DNA of 64,000 bases, taken from positions 7,851,420-7,915,419 of the forward strand of contig NZ_JAFBCM010000001.1 in the NCBI RefSeq assembly GCF_016907715.1, read 5' to 3'. Below the pieces are notes generated by a model. The model did no database searches and was not told the origin of the DNA. It saw only the letters and a program-made list of their open reading frames with translations. The position numbers were made by a program, and so were the translations under genes. Positions within the stretch are counted from its first letter, which is position 1; each line of letters starts with the position of its first letter. This stretch comes from Tenggerimyces flavus (GTDB taxonomy: Bacteria; Actinomycetota; Actinomycetes; Propionibacteriales; Actinopolymorphaceae). Positions 34,897 to 43,463 of the stretch are shown here, one piece after another.

Positions 34897-35640
34897 CTAG
34901 CTGACGAGTCGGGCCCGTAGCGCGTCGACCTGGTCGTCGCCCAGGCCTCCCTGCCGGAGGTACGGCTCGGCGCCGCCATACCTGTCCTCGAGGTGCTCGA
35001 GTAGGGCGAACATCGTTGCCGGTCGAGCCGTGAAGGACTCCGCCAGCTGGTCACGTTCGGTGGGGTCGTCGACGAGCGCGAGCTGTGCGGCGAAGTGGTC
35101 ACGCATGCGGTCGTCCAGGACGGCGTAGTCGGCGACGACGGCATCGGCCGGTACTCCCGCGAGGCTCAAAGCCAGGGCGATCACGTTCCCGGATCGGTCC
35201 TTCCCCGCATGGCAATGGACGACGACTCCGCCCGACGGCGCGTCCGCGATCGCCCCGACCGCCGCGGCGATCATGGCGGGGTTGCGGTCGAGCATCGCCA
35301 TGTACTGCTGGTCGATGGTCTGGGTTGGATCGTAGGGATCGTCGACGTGGTAGAGCGGCTGGTTGCGGTAGAGCGGGCCGTTGGCGAACGGAGATGGATC
35401 ACCCTCGCACTCCGGGGGCGTTCGCACGTCGACGATGCGGCTCACGGAGGCCCGCCGGACCGCCTCGACGCCGGCCTCGGTCAACCGGGAGAGGTTGTCG
35501 GAACGGATCAACGCCCCCGCCGCGATCTGGCGACCGTTGCTCGTGGGCAGGCCACCCAGATCGCGGACGTTGAGACAGTTCGGCCACTGCAGTTGCCTTG
35601 GTCCTGTCACAGGTACCAGTACCTCTTCCCTCTCGGCCAC
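34897..35640 (-). CDS. Tyrosine-protein phosphatase (PTPLP/Y_phosphatase3 type)
   Basis: Protein of 247 residues. It opens with the family signature NCLNVRDLGGLPTSNGRQIA and IRSDNLSRLT, and has the CX5R catalytic loop HCHAGKDRSG (Cys143, Arg149), with the Lys that marks the MptpB-like atypical group acting on phosphotyrosine and phosphoinositides. It is probably cytoplasmic; no signal peptide. The initiation codon at 35640 is GTG with only a weak ribosome binding site, so a few residues of uncertainty remain. Neighbours give no clear substrate. Confidence 0.85.
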   Translation of the reverse strand: MAEREEVLVPVTGPRQLQWPNCLNVRDLGGLPTSNGRQIAAGALIRSDNLSRLTEAGVEAVRRASVSRIVDVRTPPECEGDPSPFANGPLYRNQPLYHVDDPYDPTQTIDQQYMAMLDRNPAMIAAAVGAIADAPSGGVVVHCHAGKDRSGNVIALALSLAGVPADAVVADYAVLDDRMRDHFAAQLALVDDPTERDQLAESFTARPATMFALLEHLEDRYGGAEPYLRQGGLGDDQVDALRARLVS

Positions 35641-35794
35641 CGATCAGCCGAGCTCGCTGAGAGCAGCTCTGCGGGACCCGAGTCTGCGCCACTGGGCGCC
35701 GAAACATAAGTCTTGAAGTCGCGGCCCAAACCTGCGAAAAATGGATGGGAAGAACTCGTCGTTTCCGGCTGATCAACAGGCGCTTCCCACACCC

Positions 35795-36721
35795 TTAGCG
35801 GACCAGCGGCGTGATGCCGGGCTTGGCGAGGTCGGCGGCGGTCTCGCGGAGGCGGTCGACCAGCTCCGAGCCCAGTGGTGGGTGCCAGCGGCCCTTGCGG
35901 CGGAGGACGCCGACGTAGCGGTGCGGGAACGGGCGGACGCGGACGAACGCGAGGCCCTCGATCTGCGGCGCCATCGCCAGCGCCGGCACCAACGCGACTC
36001 CCACGCCGCCCGCGACGAGCGTCTGCATGAAGCCGTAGTCGCTCGCCCGGCACGCCGTTCGGGGCGGGAAGCCCGCCGCCAGGCAGTACTGGTCGGTCTG
36101 CAGCCCGCAGTCGCGGACGCCCTGCACCCAGCGCTCGTCGGCGAGATCCGCCAGCTCGATCTCCGCGCGGTCCGCCAGTGGATGGCGCGCAGGCAGCGCG
36201 GCGTACATCTCCTCACCGAGCAGCGGCGTGTACTCGTACTCCGCGGCCCACTCGCGCGGCGGCGCGGGCGTGAAGAAGTGGTAGACGATCCCGAGGTCGG
36301 CGCCACCGGCGGCGAGCAGCGGAACGGTGTCCTGCGGCTCGGACTCGCGGACGTCGAGCTCGACCTCCGTCCGCGCCGTGAGCCCGACCAGCGCCCGCGG
36401 CAGCAGCGCCAGCCCGGCCGTCGGGAACGTGGCGATCGCGAGGCGCCCGACCAGCCCGTCGGCGTACGCGGCGAGGTGCCGCTCCACCTGCCCGAGGTCG
36501 CCGTCCAGCTCGGCGGTCACGTCCGCCAGCATCCGCCCCGGCTCGGTCACCGAGACGCCGCGCGGGCCCCGGTGGACGACCGGCAGCCCGAGGGAACGTT
36601 CGAGCGCGCCGATCTGCTGGGAGACCGCGGACGGCGTGATCCGCAGCTCGCGGGCGGCGGCCGAGAAACTGCCGGTACGGGCGACCTCGCGCAGCACGCG
36701 CAACCGGTGCAGATCGAGCAT
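35795..36721 (-). CDS. LysR family transcriptional regulator
   Basis: Regulator of 308 residues with an N-terminal LysR helix-turn-helix (MLDLHRLRVLREVARTGSFS then LRITPSAVSQQIGALERSLG) and a periplasmic-binding-like effector domain. The ATG at 36721 begins at the standard LysR position; an upstream codon would add MTRCFKLYF. It is divergent from an EamA transporter gene 72 bp away, an arrangement in which the LysR protein generally controls exporter expression. The gap contains an imperfect CAACT...AGTTG palindrome that could be its site. Confidence 0.88.
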   Translation of the reverse strand: MLDLHRLRVLREVARTGSFSAAARELRITPSAVSQQIGALERSLGLPVVHRGPRGVSVTEPGRMLADVTAELDGDLGQVERHLAAYADGLVGRLAIATFPTAGLALLPRALVGLTARTEVELDVRESEPQDTVPLLAAGGADLGIVYHFFTPAPPREWAAEYEYTPLLGEEMYAALPARHPLADRAEIELADLADERWVQGVRDCGLQTDQYCLAAGFPPRTACRASDYGFMQTLVAGGVGVALVPALAMAPQIEGLAFVRVRPFPHRYVGVLRRKGRWHPPLGSELVDRLRETAADLAKPGITPLVR

Positions 36722-36793
36722 GAAGTACAACTTAAAACATCGTGTCAAAGTCGTAGTTGCTCTTCACTCGGAGCCCACACGAGGCTGGGGCGC

Positions 36794-37705
36794 ATGACGA
36801 GAAGCTCGTGGGCCCAGCTGCTCGGTTTGTCCGCCTTGTGGGGAGCGTCGTACCTGTTCATCAGCATCGCGCTCACCGGCGTCGGGCCGTTCGCGCTGAC
36901 GTTCGGGCGGGTGGCGGGCGCCGCGCTCGTGCTGCTGCCGTTCTGGTGGCGCCGCCGCGCCGTGCTGGCCAAGCGCTGGCCGTTGGTCTTCCTCGTGGCG
37001 ATCCCGGAGATCGCGCTGCCGTTCACGCTGATCAACACCGGCGAACGGACGATCGACTCCGGCCTCGCCGGCACGCTCGTCGCGCTCGCTCCGCTGTGGC
37101 TGGTCGTCCTCGGTCCGCTGCTGCGGCAGGGGCGGCCGACCGGACGGGCAGTGGGCGGGACGCTGATCGGGCTCGTCGGCGTCGCGATCCTGCTGGGCGG
37201 GATCGGTACGGGCGCCGACGTGCACCTGCTCGGCGCCGCGCTCGTCGTGGTCGCGGCGGCGTCGTACTCGGTCGGCGCCGCGCTGCTCGCGCGCTGGTTC
37301 GACGGGATCGACGCGGTGACGATCACCGGGAGTACGACGGCAGCGGCTTCGATCATGCTGCTCCCGTTCACGGCGTTCGATCTGCCCGACCGGATGCCGA
37401 GCTGGCAGGCCATCGCGGCGATCGCGGTGCTGGCGGTCGGTGGCACGGCCGCTGGTCTGGTCCTGTTCAACAAGCTGATCACCACGGCCGGCCCCGCTCG
37501 GGCGAGCCTGGTGTCGTACCTCGCGCCGACGTTCGCCGTCGGGTACGGCGCTTTGCTGCTGCACGAGCCGGTCGGGCCGGGCACATTCGCGGGTCTGGGC
37601 CTTATCCTGGTCGGATCATGGCTTTGCACGCGAAGCCGACGTGCGTTACCGCCTGTGGTCGAGACCGAGATCACAGTGCGAAAACTTCCGGCGCGGGGAA
37701 CATGA
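36794..37705 (+). CDS. EamA/DMT family transporter
   Basis: Integral membrane protein of 303 residues with about ten hydrophobic segments in two EamA repeats (SWAQLLGLSALWGASYLFIS at the start; LLGAALVVVAAASYSVGAAL opening the second). LINTGERTIDSGLAGTLVAL and YLAPTFAVGYGALLLHEPVG are typical EamA stretches. Drug/metabolite exporters of this family move amino acids or small metabolites. The ATG at 36794 gives MTRSSWAQLLG. Regulation by the divergent LysR gene is likely. Nothing in sequence identifies the substrate. Confidence 0.87.
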   Translation: MTRSSWAQLLGLSALWGASYLFISIALTGVGPFALTFGRVAGAALVLLPFWWRRRAVLAKRWPLVFLVAIPEIALPFTLINTGERTIDSGLAGTLVALAPLWLVVLGPLLRQGRPTGRAVGGTLIGLVGVAILLGGIGTGADVHLLGAALVVVAAASYSVGAALLARWFDGIDAVTITGSTTAAASIMLLPFTAFDLPDRMPSWQAIAAIAVLAVGGTAAGLVLFNKLITTAGPARASLVSYLAPTFAVGYGALLLHEPVGPGTFAGLGLILVGSWLCTRSRRALPPVVETEITVRKLPARGT

Positions 37706-37755
37706 GCGCCTAGGTCAGCCGTCCCATAGGCTGGAGACGGCTGAGGGAGGCCGAC

Positions 37756-38589
37756 GTGGAGTTTCTACTGATTCTGCTGGTCGTGATCGGTGCGATCGCG
37801 GTCGTGTCGAATATTCGCAGCAACAAGCGCCGCAAAGAGATCGCGGCCTCGGACTTGGCGAAGGTCAAGGCGTTCGCCGAGGAGGACGTGACCCGCTTCG
37901 GCGAGGAGCTGCAGCGCCTGGACGTCGATGTGGCCGGGCATGACCTGGACGACTCGACTCGCCAGGACTACGAGCGCGCCTTGGACGAGTACGACACGGC
38001 CAAGAAGCAGCTCGACACCGCGGCGCGTCCCGACGACATCAAGAACATCACCACGATCCTCGAGGACGGCAAGTACGCAGTGGCGTGCGTCCGGGCTCGG
38101 ATCAAGGGTGAGCCCTTGCCGCAGCGGCGCCCGCCGTGCTTCTTCAACCCGCAGCACGGGCCGTCGACCGAGGACGTCGAGTGGGCGCCCGCGGGCGGGG
38201 AGTACCGTCGCGTGCCGGTGTGTGCCGCGGATGCCGAGCGGGTCCGTGCCGGCGCCGAGCCGGACATTCGCAAGGTGATGACCGACGACGGCGAACGCGT
38301 CCCGTACTGGCAGGGCGGCCAGGCGTACTCCCCGTACACGCAGGGGTACTTCGCCGGCTTCGCGACCTCCGGCCTGCTGCCGGCCATCCTCATCGGCTCG
38401 ATGATGGGCGGCATGATGGGCGGCGGCTGGGGCGACGGCGGCTACGCCGACGGTGACGGTGAAGGCGGAGACGGCGGCGGTGGCGACGGCGGCGGTGGTG
38501 ACGCCGGCGGCGACATGGGCGGCGGCGACTGGGGCGGCGGCGACTTCGGCGGCGGCGACTTCGGCGGCGGCGACTTCGGCGGCTTCTGA
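37756..38589 (+). CDS. Conserved protein with N-terminal anchor and Gly-Asp repeat tail
   Basis: Protein of 277 residues starting with GTG 37756 (GGGAGG upstream). An N-terminal transmembrane helix (EFLLILLVVIGAIAVVS) is followed by a charged helical region to about residue 110. A conserved cysteine-containing segment follows (RRPPCFFNPQHGPSTEDVEW, then RRVPVCAADAERVRAG), with a second hydrophobic stretch (GLLPAILIGSMMGGMMGGG). The C-terminal 55 residues are almost only Gly and Asp, ending in three GGGDF repeats. Resembles uncharacterised actinobacterial membrane proteins; Gly-rich tails of this kind occur on TPM-type proteins, but no enzyme domain is recognised. Confidence 0.7.
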   Translation: MEFLLILLVVIGAIAVVSNIRSNKRRKEIAASDLAKVKAFAEEDVTRFGEELQRLDVDVAGHDLDDSTRQDYERALDEYDTAKKQLDTAARPDDIKNITTILEDGKYAVACVRARIKGEPLPQRRPPCFFNPQHGPSTEDVEWAPAGGEYRRVPVCAADAERVRAGAEPDIRKVMTDDGERVPYWQGGQAYSPYTQGYFAGFATSGLLPAILIGSMMGGMMGGGWGDGGYADGDGEGGDGGGGDGGGGDAGGDMGGGDWGGGDFGGGDFGGGDFGGF

Positions 38590-38608
38590 CCCGTCCAGCT
38601 TTGAGCGA

Positions 38609-38642
38609 CATGGCCGTGCTTGGTTCGCCAAGCACGGCCATG
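38609..38642 (+). terminator. Intrinsic-type hairpin between converging genes
   Basis: Perfect 15-bp stem CATGGCCGTGCTTGG-TTCG-CCAAGCACGGCCATG with a stable TTCG tetraloop, 20 bases after the Gly-Asp protein stop and 7 bases before the acetyltransferase stop. There is no U-tract, as is usual in high-GC actinobacteria. It could work in both directions. Confidence 0.8.
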
Positions 38643-38648
38643 ACTCGT

Positions 38649-39383
38649 CTAGAGCGGGTGCCGCATCCAGACGTTCGGCTCCACATAGACGGCGTAGTCG
38701 TGCCGCGGGTCACAGTGCACGGGGACGAGGCCCTGGGGCACGATCACGTCGCCCGGAGTGTCGAATGGCAGACCGGTCCAGTCCCGCCACTCGGCGAGCG
38801 AGCCGGAGATCGTCATCGAACGCGGCGCCACCTTCACGATCGACGCACCGGCCCGAGCGTGCACCCGCAGCCACGGATCGACCGGCAACCCGTCCGGCCG
38901 CACCAGCTGCACGTACTCCGCCATCGACAACGACGGCTGCTCATGCTTCGCCGTCGGCCGCACCGGCGCGAACAACTCCCGATGCCCCTGCCCAGCAGCA
39001 GCCTCACGCATCGCCGACAAGATCCGCCCCGACAAGCCCTGACCCGACAGCGCAGGACTGACCGCGATCTCGATCGCGCTCACCGCCTCCGCCGGCCGCT
39101 GGCCGTGATCCTGGAACGCCCACAGCAGCACCGCGTCCCAGCCACCGTCGGGCAGCTCGCCGCCGCGCTCGGCTAGGGCGAAGGGCACCGAACGGCCGCG
39201 GCCAACCACCTGGCCGGCGGGGTCGGTGGCGACGACGCAGTACTCGGGGAACGTGCGCACGATCCGTCCGTACAACGCGCCCCCGAGCATGCCCTGGCTC
39301 AGGTACGCCGGCATGGTCCGTTCGACCTCGCCCAGCCGGCCCGCGTACTCCGGCCGCTCGGCCACCGTGCTCACCGTGATCAC
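38649..39383 (-). CDS. GNAT-like N-acetyltransferase, tandem copy 1
   Basis: Protein of 244 residues beginning VITVSTVAERPEYAGRL after a GAGGAGG site. A GNAT motif A-like segment (VSPALSGQGLSGRIL) supports acetyl-CoA binding. The C-terminal half (FAPVRPTAKHEQPSLSMAEY, then VYVEPNVWMRHPL) is shared with the neighbour at 39395-40132. It is the second of two genes in tandem, separated by 11 bp. Middle sections of the two genes are identical over 240 bases while the N-terminal halves differ strongly. Substrate unknown; the family is annotated as acetyltransferase in related genomes. Confidence 0.75.
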   Translation of the reverse strand: MITVSTVAERPEYAGRLGEVERTMPAYLSQGMLGGALYGRIVRTFPEYCVVATDPAGQVVGRGRSVPFALAERGGELPDGGWDAVLLWAFQDHGQRPAEAVSAIEIAVSPALSGQGLSGRILSAMREAAAGQGHRELFAPVRPTAKHEQPSLSMAEYVQLVRPDGLPVDPWLRVHARAGASIVKVAPRSMTISGSLAEWRDWTGLPFDTPGDVIVPQGLVPVHCDPRHDYAVYVEPNVWMRHPL

Positions 39384-39791
39384 GACCGACCTCCTCAGAG
39401 CGGGTGCCGCATCCAGACGTTCGGCTCCACATAGACCGCGTAGTCGTGGGTCGTGTCGCAGTGCACCGGGATCAGGGCCTGCGGCACGGTCACGGGGCCG
39501 TCGGTGTCGAACGGCAGACCGGTCCACTCCCGCCACTCCGCCAGCGAGCCCGAGATCGTCATCGAACGCGGCGCCACCTTCACGATCGACGCACCGGCCC
39601 GAGCGTGCACCCGCAGCCACGGATCGACCGGCAACCCGTCCGGCCGCACCAGCTGCACGTACTCCGCCATCGACAACGACGGCTGCTCATGCTTCGCCGT
39701 CGGCCGCACCGGCGCGAACAACTCCCGATGCCCCTGCCCAGCAGCAGCCTCACGCATCGCCGACAAGATCCGCCCCGACAAGCCCTGACCC
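38806..39791 (-). repeat. 240-bp identical tract in tandem acetyltransferase genes
   Basis: Bases 38806-39045 and 39552-39791 are identical at all 240 positions (offset 746), ending abruptly at G/C (38805/39551) and G/A (39046/39792) differences. A second short identical stretch covers the last codons (38652-38690 and 39398-39436). Outside these tracts the genes are clearly diverged. This is the pattern left by recent gene conversion between tandem paralogues. Confidence 0.9.
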
Positions 39792-40132
39792 AGATACGCA
39801 GGGCTGATCGCCACCTCCAGCGCGCTCACCGCGTCCGCGACGTTCTTCTGCGCCTGGTCGTAGAAGGCCCGCAGCAGCACCGCGTCCCAGCCACCGTCGG
39901 GCAGCTCACCACCGCGCTCGGCCAAGCCGAACGGCGCCGAACGCCCGCGCCCCACCACCGCGCCGGACGGGTCCAACGCCACCACGCAGTACGCCGGGAA
40001 CGCGTGCGCCACCTGCCAGAACAACGCGTTCGCCAACAGGTCCTTGGCCATGAACGTCGGCCAGGTGTCCTCGAACTCGTACAACCGGTCCGCGTACTCC
40101 GGCCGCTCGGCAACGGTCGTCAACGTAATCAC
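39395..40132 (-). CDS. GNAT-like N-acetyltransferase, tandem copy 2
   Basis: Protein of 245 residues beginning MITLTTVAERPEYADRLYEF (GTG start). Compared with copy 1 the first 120 residues are about half identical, and the part from GQGLSGRILSAMREAA to MTISGSLAEWR is nearly the same because of the converted tract. The N-terminal half (TWPTFMAKDLLANALFWQVA) should set substrate choice, so the two proteins may share chemistry and differ in target. Upstream, the GH15-like gene ends 15 bp before its start on the same strand, so read-through from that operon is likely. Confidence 0.75.
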   Translation of the reverse strand: MITLTTVAERPEYADRLYEFEDTWPTFMAKDLLANALFWQVAHAFPAYCVVALDPSGAVVGRGRSAPFGLAERGGELPDGGWDAVLLRAFYDQAQKNVADAVSALEVAISPAYLGQGLSGRILSAMREAAAGQGHRELFAPVRPTAKHEQPSLSMAEYVQLVRPDGLPVDPWLRVHARAGASIVKVAPRSMTISGSLAEWREWTGLPFDTDGPVTVPQALIPVHCDTTHDYAVYVEPNVWMRHPL

Positions 40133-40147
40133 AAACGAGAGTCTGCC

Positions 40148-41377
40148 TCAGTAGGGAATGTCCGTCGGCCCGGCAGCGACCCCGTAGTTCAACGCCGAAA
40201 GCGTCAGCAACACCAGCGAGGACGTCCAGCCCAACGGCGCCACCATGATCGGCCGCCCTTCCGGCGACACCTGCTCGGGCAACGACCCGGTCGCCGTACG
40301 GTGCCGGTCGAGCCAGTCCAACAGCTCCTCTGCCCCCGCGCGGTCCCCCGACGACGCCAGCACCAACGCGAACAACGCGGTCTCCGGCGTCCAGGCGATC
40401 CCGTCCCGCCGCCACCGCTCCCCCGGCTTCAGCCCGCCGTTCGGCAGCCGCAACTGCCGCACAGCCCGATGCACAGCAGCGTCCACCGGAGCACGAGCAG
40501 GTGCGAACGGTGGAGCAAGAAACGCCACCGCGGCGTCCATCCCACCCGACGGAACCCGCCGCGGATACCCGTGCGGCCCGAACGTCGTCTCGATCGCGGC
40601 AGCCAGCCGATCGGCCGCGGCATCCCAGCGAGCCGACTCCACCGACCGCCCCGTCCCCATCGCCAGCGAGGCCGCCGACCGCAGCCCCAACAGCAACGGC
40701 GCCGCCGTCCCCAACGTCACCTGGGTCTCGCGCAGTTCCCAGTAGTCCGGCGACACCGACGGCAACCCCGACGGACCCAAGGACCGCACCGCCGCATCGG
40801 CCGACGCGGCAACCATCGGCCACAACTCGGAGACGGTCCGCCGCACGCCCTCGTCGCCCGAGGTGTTCGTCTGCCACCAGTACCAAACGGCCCACGGCAC
40901 CCACCCCGACCCGTCCAGCTGCACACCCCGCGAGTCCGGCGGCAACCCCGACCCGTCCGGCAGATACCGCGCCTGCCAACGACCATCCGCGGGATGCATC
41001 GCAAGCAGGTACCGCAGGATCACCTCGGCGCGCCGGTGCTCGTGCCCGGCGCACAGAGCTGCCACGACGAACGCGGAGTCCCGCGGCCACACGTACCGCC
41101 ACGCCGGATCCCACGCGGCGACCTGCGCGCCCGGCTCACCCGCCATCCCCAGCAGCCGAAGGTCCGAGACCGCACGCGCCGCCATGTCTGTGTAGCGAGG
41201 ATCGACGACCAACCCACCGAGGGAGTCCGAGTCCATCTCGTACGAGTACGCCCGCGTGTCCAACGTGATCGGCCGCACGACGCCGTCGGCACCGAGCACG
41301 ATGCCCTGCATGAACAACCGGGGTGCGACCCGGTGCGCCGGTCCGACGACGAACGCCAGCACCAGCAGCAACACCAC
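40148..41377 (-). CDS. GH15-like six-hairpin glycosidase
   Basis: Protein of 409 residues with an N-terminal hydrophobic anchor or signal (VVLLLVLAFVVGP) and an (alpha/alpha)6 barrel related to glucoamylases. Landmarks are AWRYVWPRDSAFVVAAL, QLDGSGWVPWAVWYWWQTN, SPDYWELRETQVTLGTA with the likely general acid in YWE, and the C-terminal SLPEQVSPEG...APLGWTSS with the likely base in PEQV. It is shorter than full GH15 enzymes, which carry an N-terminal beta domain. GTG 41377 is used, with a GGGGGG stretch about seven bases before it. It begins 23 bp after the lpdA stop, so lpdA, this gene and the acetyltransferases may form one transcript. Confidence 0.75.
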   Translation of the reverse strand: MVLLLVLAFVVGPAHRVAPRLFMQGIVLGADGVVRPITLDTRAYSYEMDSDSLGGLVVDPRYTDMAARAVSDLRLLGMAGEPGAQVAAWDPAWRYVWPRDSAFVVAALCAGHEHRRAEVILRYLLAMHPADGRWQARYLPDGSGLPPDSRGVQLDGSGWVPWAVWYWWQTNTSGDEGVRRTVSELWPMVAASADAAVRSLGPSGLPSVSPDYWELRETQVTLGTAAPLLLGLRSAASLAMGTGRSVESARWDAAADRLAAAIETTFGPHGYPRRVPSGGMDAAVAFLAPPFAPARAPVDAAVHRAVRQLRLPNGGLKPGERWRRDGIAWTPETALFALVLASSGDRAGAEELLDWLDRHRTATGSLPEQVSPEGRPIMVAPLGWTSSLVLLTLSALNYGVAAGPTDIPY

Positions 41378-41400
41378 CCAACGCGCCCCCCGTAGCGCGT

Positions 41401-42810
41401 TCAGCGCTCCCGTGGCACCTGCTCACGTCGGTGCAACCGGCGCGCCGCCTCGGCGATCGAGCCGCTCAGCGACGGGTACACGGTGAACGCGTGCGCCACC
41501 TGGTCGACCGTGAGATTCGCCGAGATCGCCAACGACAGTGGGTGAATCAGCTCACTCGCCCGCGGCGCGACGATCACGCCGCCGACCACGATGCCCGTAC
41601 CAGGACGGCAGAACAGCTTGACGAAACCGTCCTTGAAGTCCTGCATCTTGGCGCGCGCGTTCCCCGTCAACGGCAGATTGACAGCGACCGCGTCGACCTT
41701 GCCACTGTCGATGTCGACCTGCGACCAGCCGATCGTCGCGATCTCCGGCGAGGTGAACACGGTCGCGCTGACCTCGCTGAGGTCGAGCGGTTGAACGGCG
41801 TCGCCGAGCGCGTGCCACATCGCGATCCGCCCCTGCATCGCCGCGACGGACGCGAGCATCAGCACACCGGTGCAGTCGCCGGCCGCGTACACCCCACGCG
41901 CCGCCGTACGGGAGACCCGGTCGACCTCGACGAAGCCGCCCTTGTCCAGGCCGACGCCCGCCTTCTCCAGGCCGATGTCCGCGGTGTTCGGGATCGAGCC
42001 GACCGCGAGCAGGCAATGCGAGCCCTCGACCGTACGGCCGTCGGTCAGCGTCACGAGCACGCCGTCGCCCTGGCGTACGACGCTCTGCGCCCGCGATCGC
42101 GACAGCACCGTCATGCCGCGGCGGGTGAACACGTCCTCGAGCACGGTCGCCGCATCGGCGTCCTCGCTCGGCAGCACCCGGTCGCGGCTGGAGACGAGCA
42201 CGACGTCGCAGCCGAGCCCGTTGTACGCGCCGGCGAACTCCGCGCCGGTCACGCCGGACCCGACTACGATCAGGCGTTGCGGCAGCTCATCGAGCTCGTA
42301 CACCTGCTCCCAGGTGAGGATCCGCTCGCCGTCCGGGACCGCGTCGGGCAGCACCCGCGGGTGAGCGCCGGTCGAGATGAGAATGACGTCGGCCGTGAGC
42401 TCCTCGATGCCGCCGTCGGTGAGCTCGGCGACGACACGGTCGGGGCCATCGAGGCGACCGGTGCCGCGGACGATGCGTACGCCCTCGCGTTCCTGCGCCG
42501 CCGCGATGTCGGCGGACTGCGCCTTGACGAGCGCCTTCACGCGAGTGTTGACGCTCTCGAGATCGACGTGGACCGCGCCGCTCTCCGGCTCGGCCCCGGC
42601 GATGCGCACGCCGAGCTCGCCGGACTCGCGGATCTCGGTGAGGACGTCCGCGGTGGCGACGAGCGTCTTGCTCGGCACGCAGTCGGTCAGCACCGCGCTG
42701 CCGCCGAGGCCGTCGCGGTCGACGAGGGTTACTTCGGCACCGAGCTGGGCGGCGACGAGGGCGGCCTCGTACCCGCCAGGTCCCCCGCCAACGATCACGA
42801 CACGAGTCAC
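41401..42810 (-). CDS. lpdA: NAD(P)H-quinone dehydrogenase / flavoprotein disulfide reductase family
   Basis: FAD flavoenzyme of 469 residues: VVIVGGGPGGYEAALVAAQL binds FAD, VVGSGVTGAEFAGAY binds NAD(P), and GVYAAGDCTGVLML is the second FAD site. Where lipoamide dehydrogenases have a CxxxxC redox pair it has GGSAVLTDCVPSKT, so the first Cys is Ala39 and only Cys44 remains. This is the pattern of M. tuberculosis LpdA (Rv3303c), which reduces quinones and not lipoamide. The GTG at 42810 (VTRVVIVGGG) is the start. It is divergent from the cyclotransferase-like gene with 200 bp between starts. Confidence 0.9.
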   Translation of the reverse strand: MTRVVIVGGGPGGYEAALVAAQLGAEVTLVDRDGLGGSAVLTDCVPSKTLVATADVLTEIRESGELGVRIAGAEPESGAVHVDLESVNTRVKALVKAQSADIAAAQEREGVRIVRGTGRLDGPDRVVAELTDGGIEELTADVILISTGAHPRVLPDAVPDGERILTWEQVYELDELPQRLIVVGSGVTGAEFAGAYNGLGCDVVLVSSRDRVLPSEDADAATVLEDVFTRRGMTVLSRSRAQSVVRQGDGVLVTLTDGRTVEGSHCLLAVGSIPNTADIGLEKAGVGLDKGGFVEVDRVSRTAARGVYAAGDCTGVLMLASVAAMQGRIAMWHALGDAVQPLDLSEVSATVFTSPEIATIGWSQVDIDSGKVDAVAVNLPLTGNARAKMQDFKDGFVKLFCRPGTGIVVGGVIVAPRASELIHPLSLAISANLTVDQVAHAFTVYPSLSGSIAEAARRLHRREQVPRER

Positions 42811-43010
42811 GGCGCCATTGTTCCAGACCGGCGCCGCGGTGCTTGACCGTCGAGCTGACGACGAGCGACCCCAGCCCCCACCTGACCTCGCCACCAGCGT
42901 CGCTCGGCGGCGGCTCGCGGGCAGGCGCCGCGTTAAAGCGCCGGTCTCGCCGCGCGCCAGCGCGGCAATGATGCAGCTACATCGGGACTCCTCCGATACG
43001 CTCAGAGCCC

Positions 43011-43463
43011 GTGACCCTGTACGCGGCATACGGCTCGAATCTCAGCCCGGCGCAGATGTCTGCCCGGTGCCCGCACTCGCCGCTGCGCGGAACGGGGTGG
43101 CTGCCGGGTTGGCGGCTCACGTTCGGCGGCGAGGACCACGGCTGGGACGGCGCGCTGCCGACCGTCGTCGAGGACGAGAAGTCCCAGGTCTTCGTCGGTC
43201 TGTACGACGTCTCCGAGGCCGACGAGAACGCTCTCGACGAGTGGGAGGGCCTCAACCTCGGGCTCTACCGCAAGCTCCGGATCCGCGCGCACACGCTGGA
43301 TGGCGACGTTGTGGCCTGGGTGTACGTGCTGGACGCGTTCGAGGGCGGCCTGCCCTCGGCCCGGCTGCTCGGCATCCTCGCCGACGCGGCCGAGGCGGGC
43401 GGCGCGCCGGACGACTACGCCGCCGAGCTGCGCGGCCGGCCCTGCCGGTCTATCGGCGACTAG
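43011..43463 (+). CDS. Gamma-glutamylcyclotransferase-like protein
   Basis: Protein of 150 residues of the AIG2/GGCT fold. It opens with MTLYAAYGSNLSPAQMSARC, the YGSNL substrate loop, and carries the catalytic Glu79 in DEWEGLNLGLYRK. In vitro such proteins split gamma-glutamyl peptides to 5-oxoproline, but many bacterial members have other or unknown substrates. The gene is divergent from lpdA. Its last 14 bases overlap the end of the converging SARP gene. Confidence 0.8.
   Translation: MTLYAAYGSNLSPAQMSARCPHSPLRGTGWLPGWRLTFGGEDHGWDGALPTVVEDEKSQVFVGLYDVSEADENALDEWEGLNLGLYRKLRIRAHTLDGDVVAWVYVLDAFEGGLPSARLLGILADAAEAGGAPDDYAAELRGRPCRSIGD

Noticed and set aside
38453-39061. Open frames running through the Gly-Asp tail and acetyltransferase on the plus strand
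   Set aside because: They are out-of-frame readings of GC-rich repeats and antisense of the acetyltransferase.
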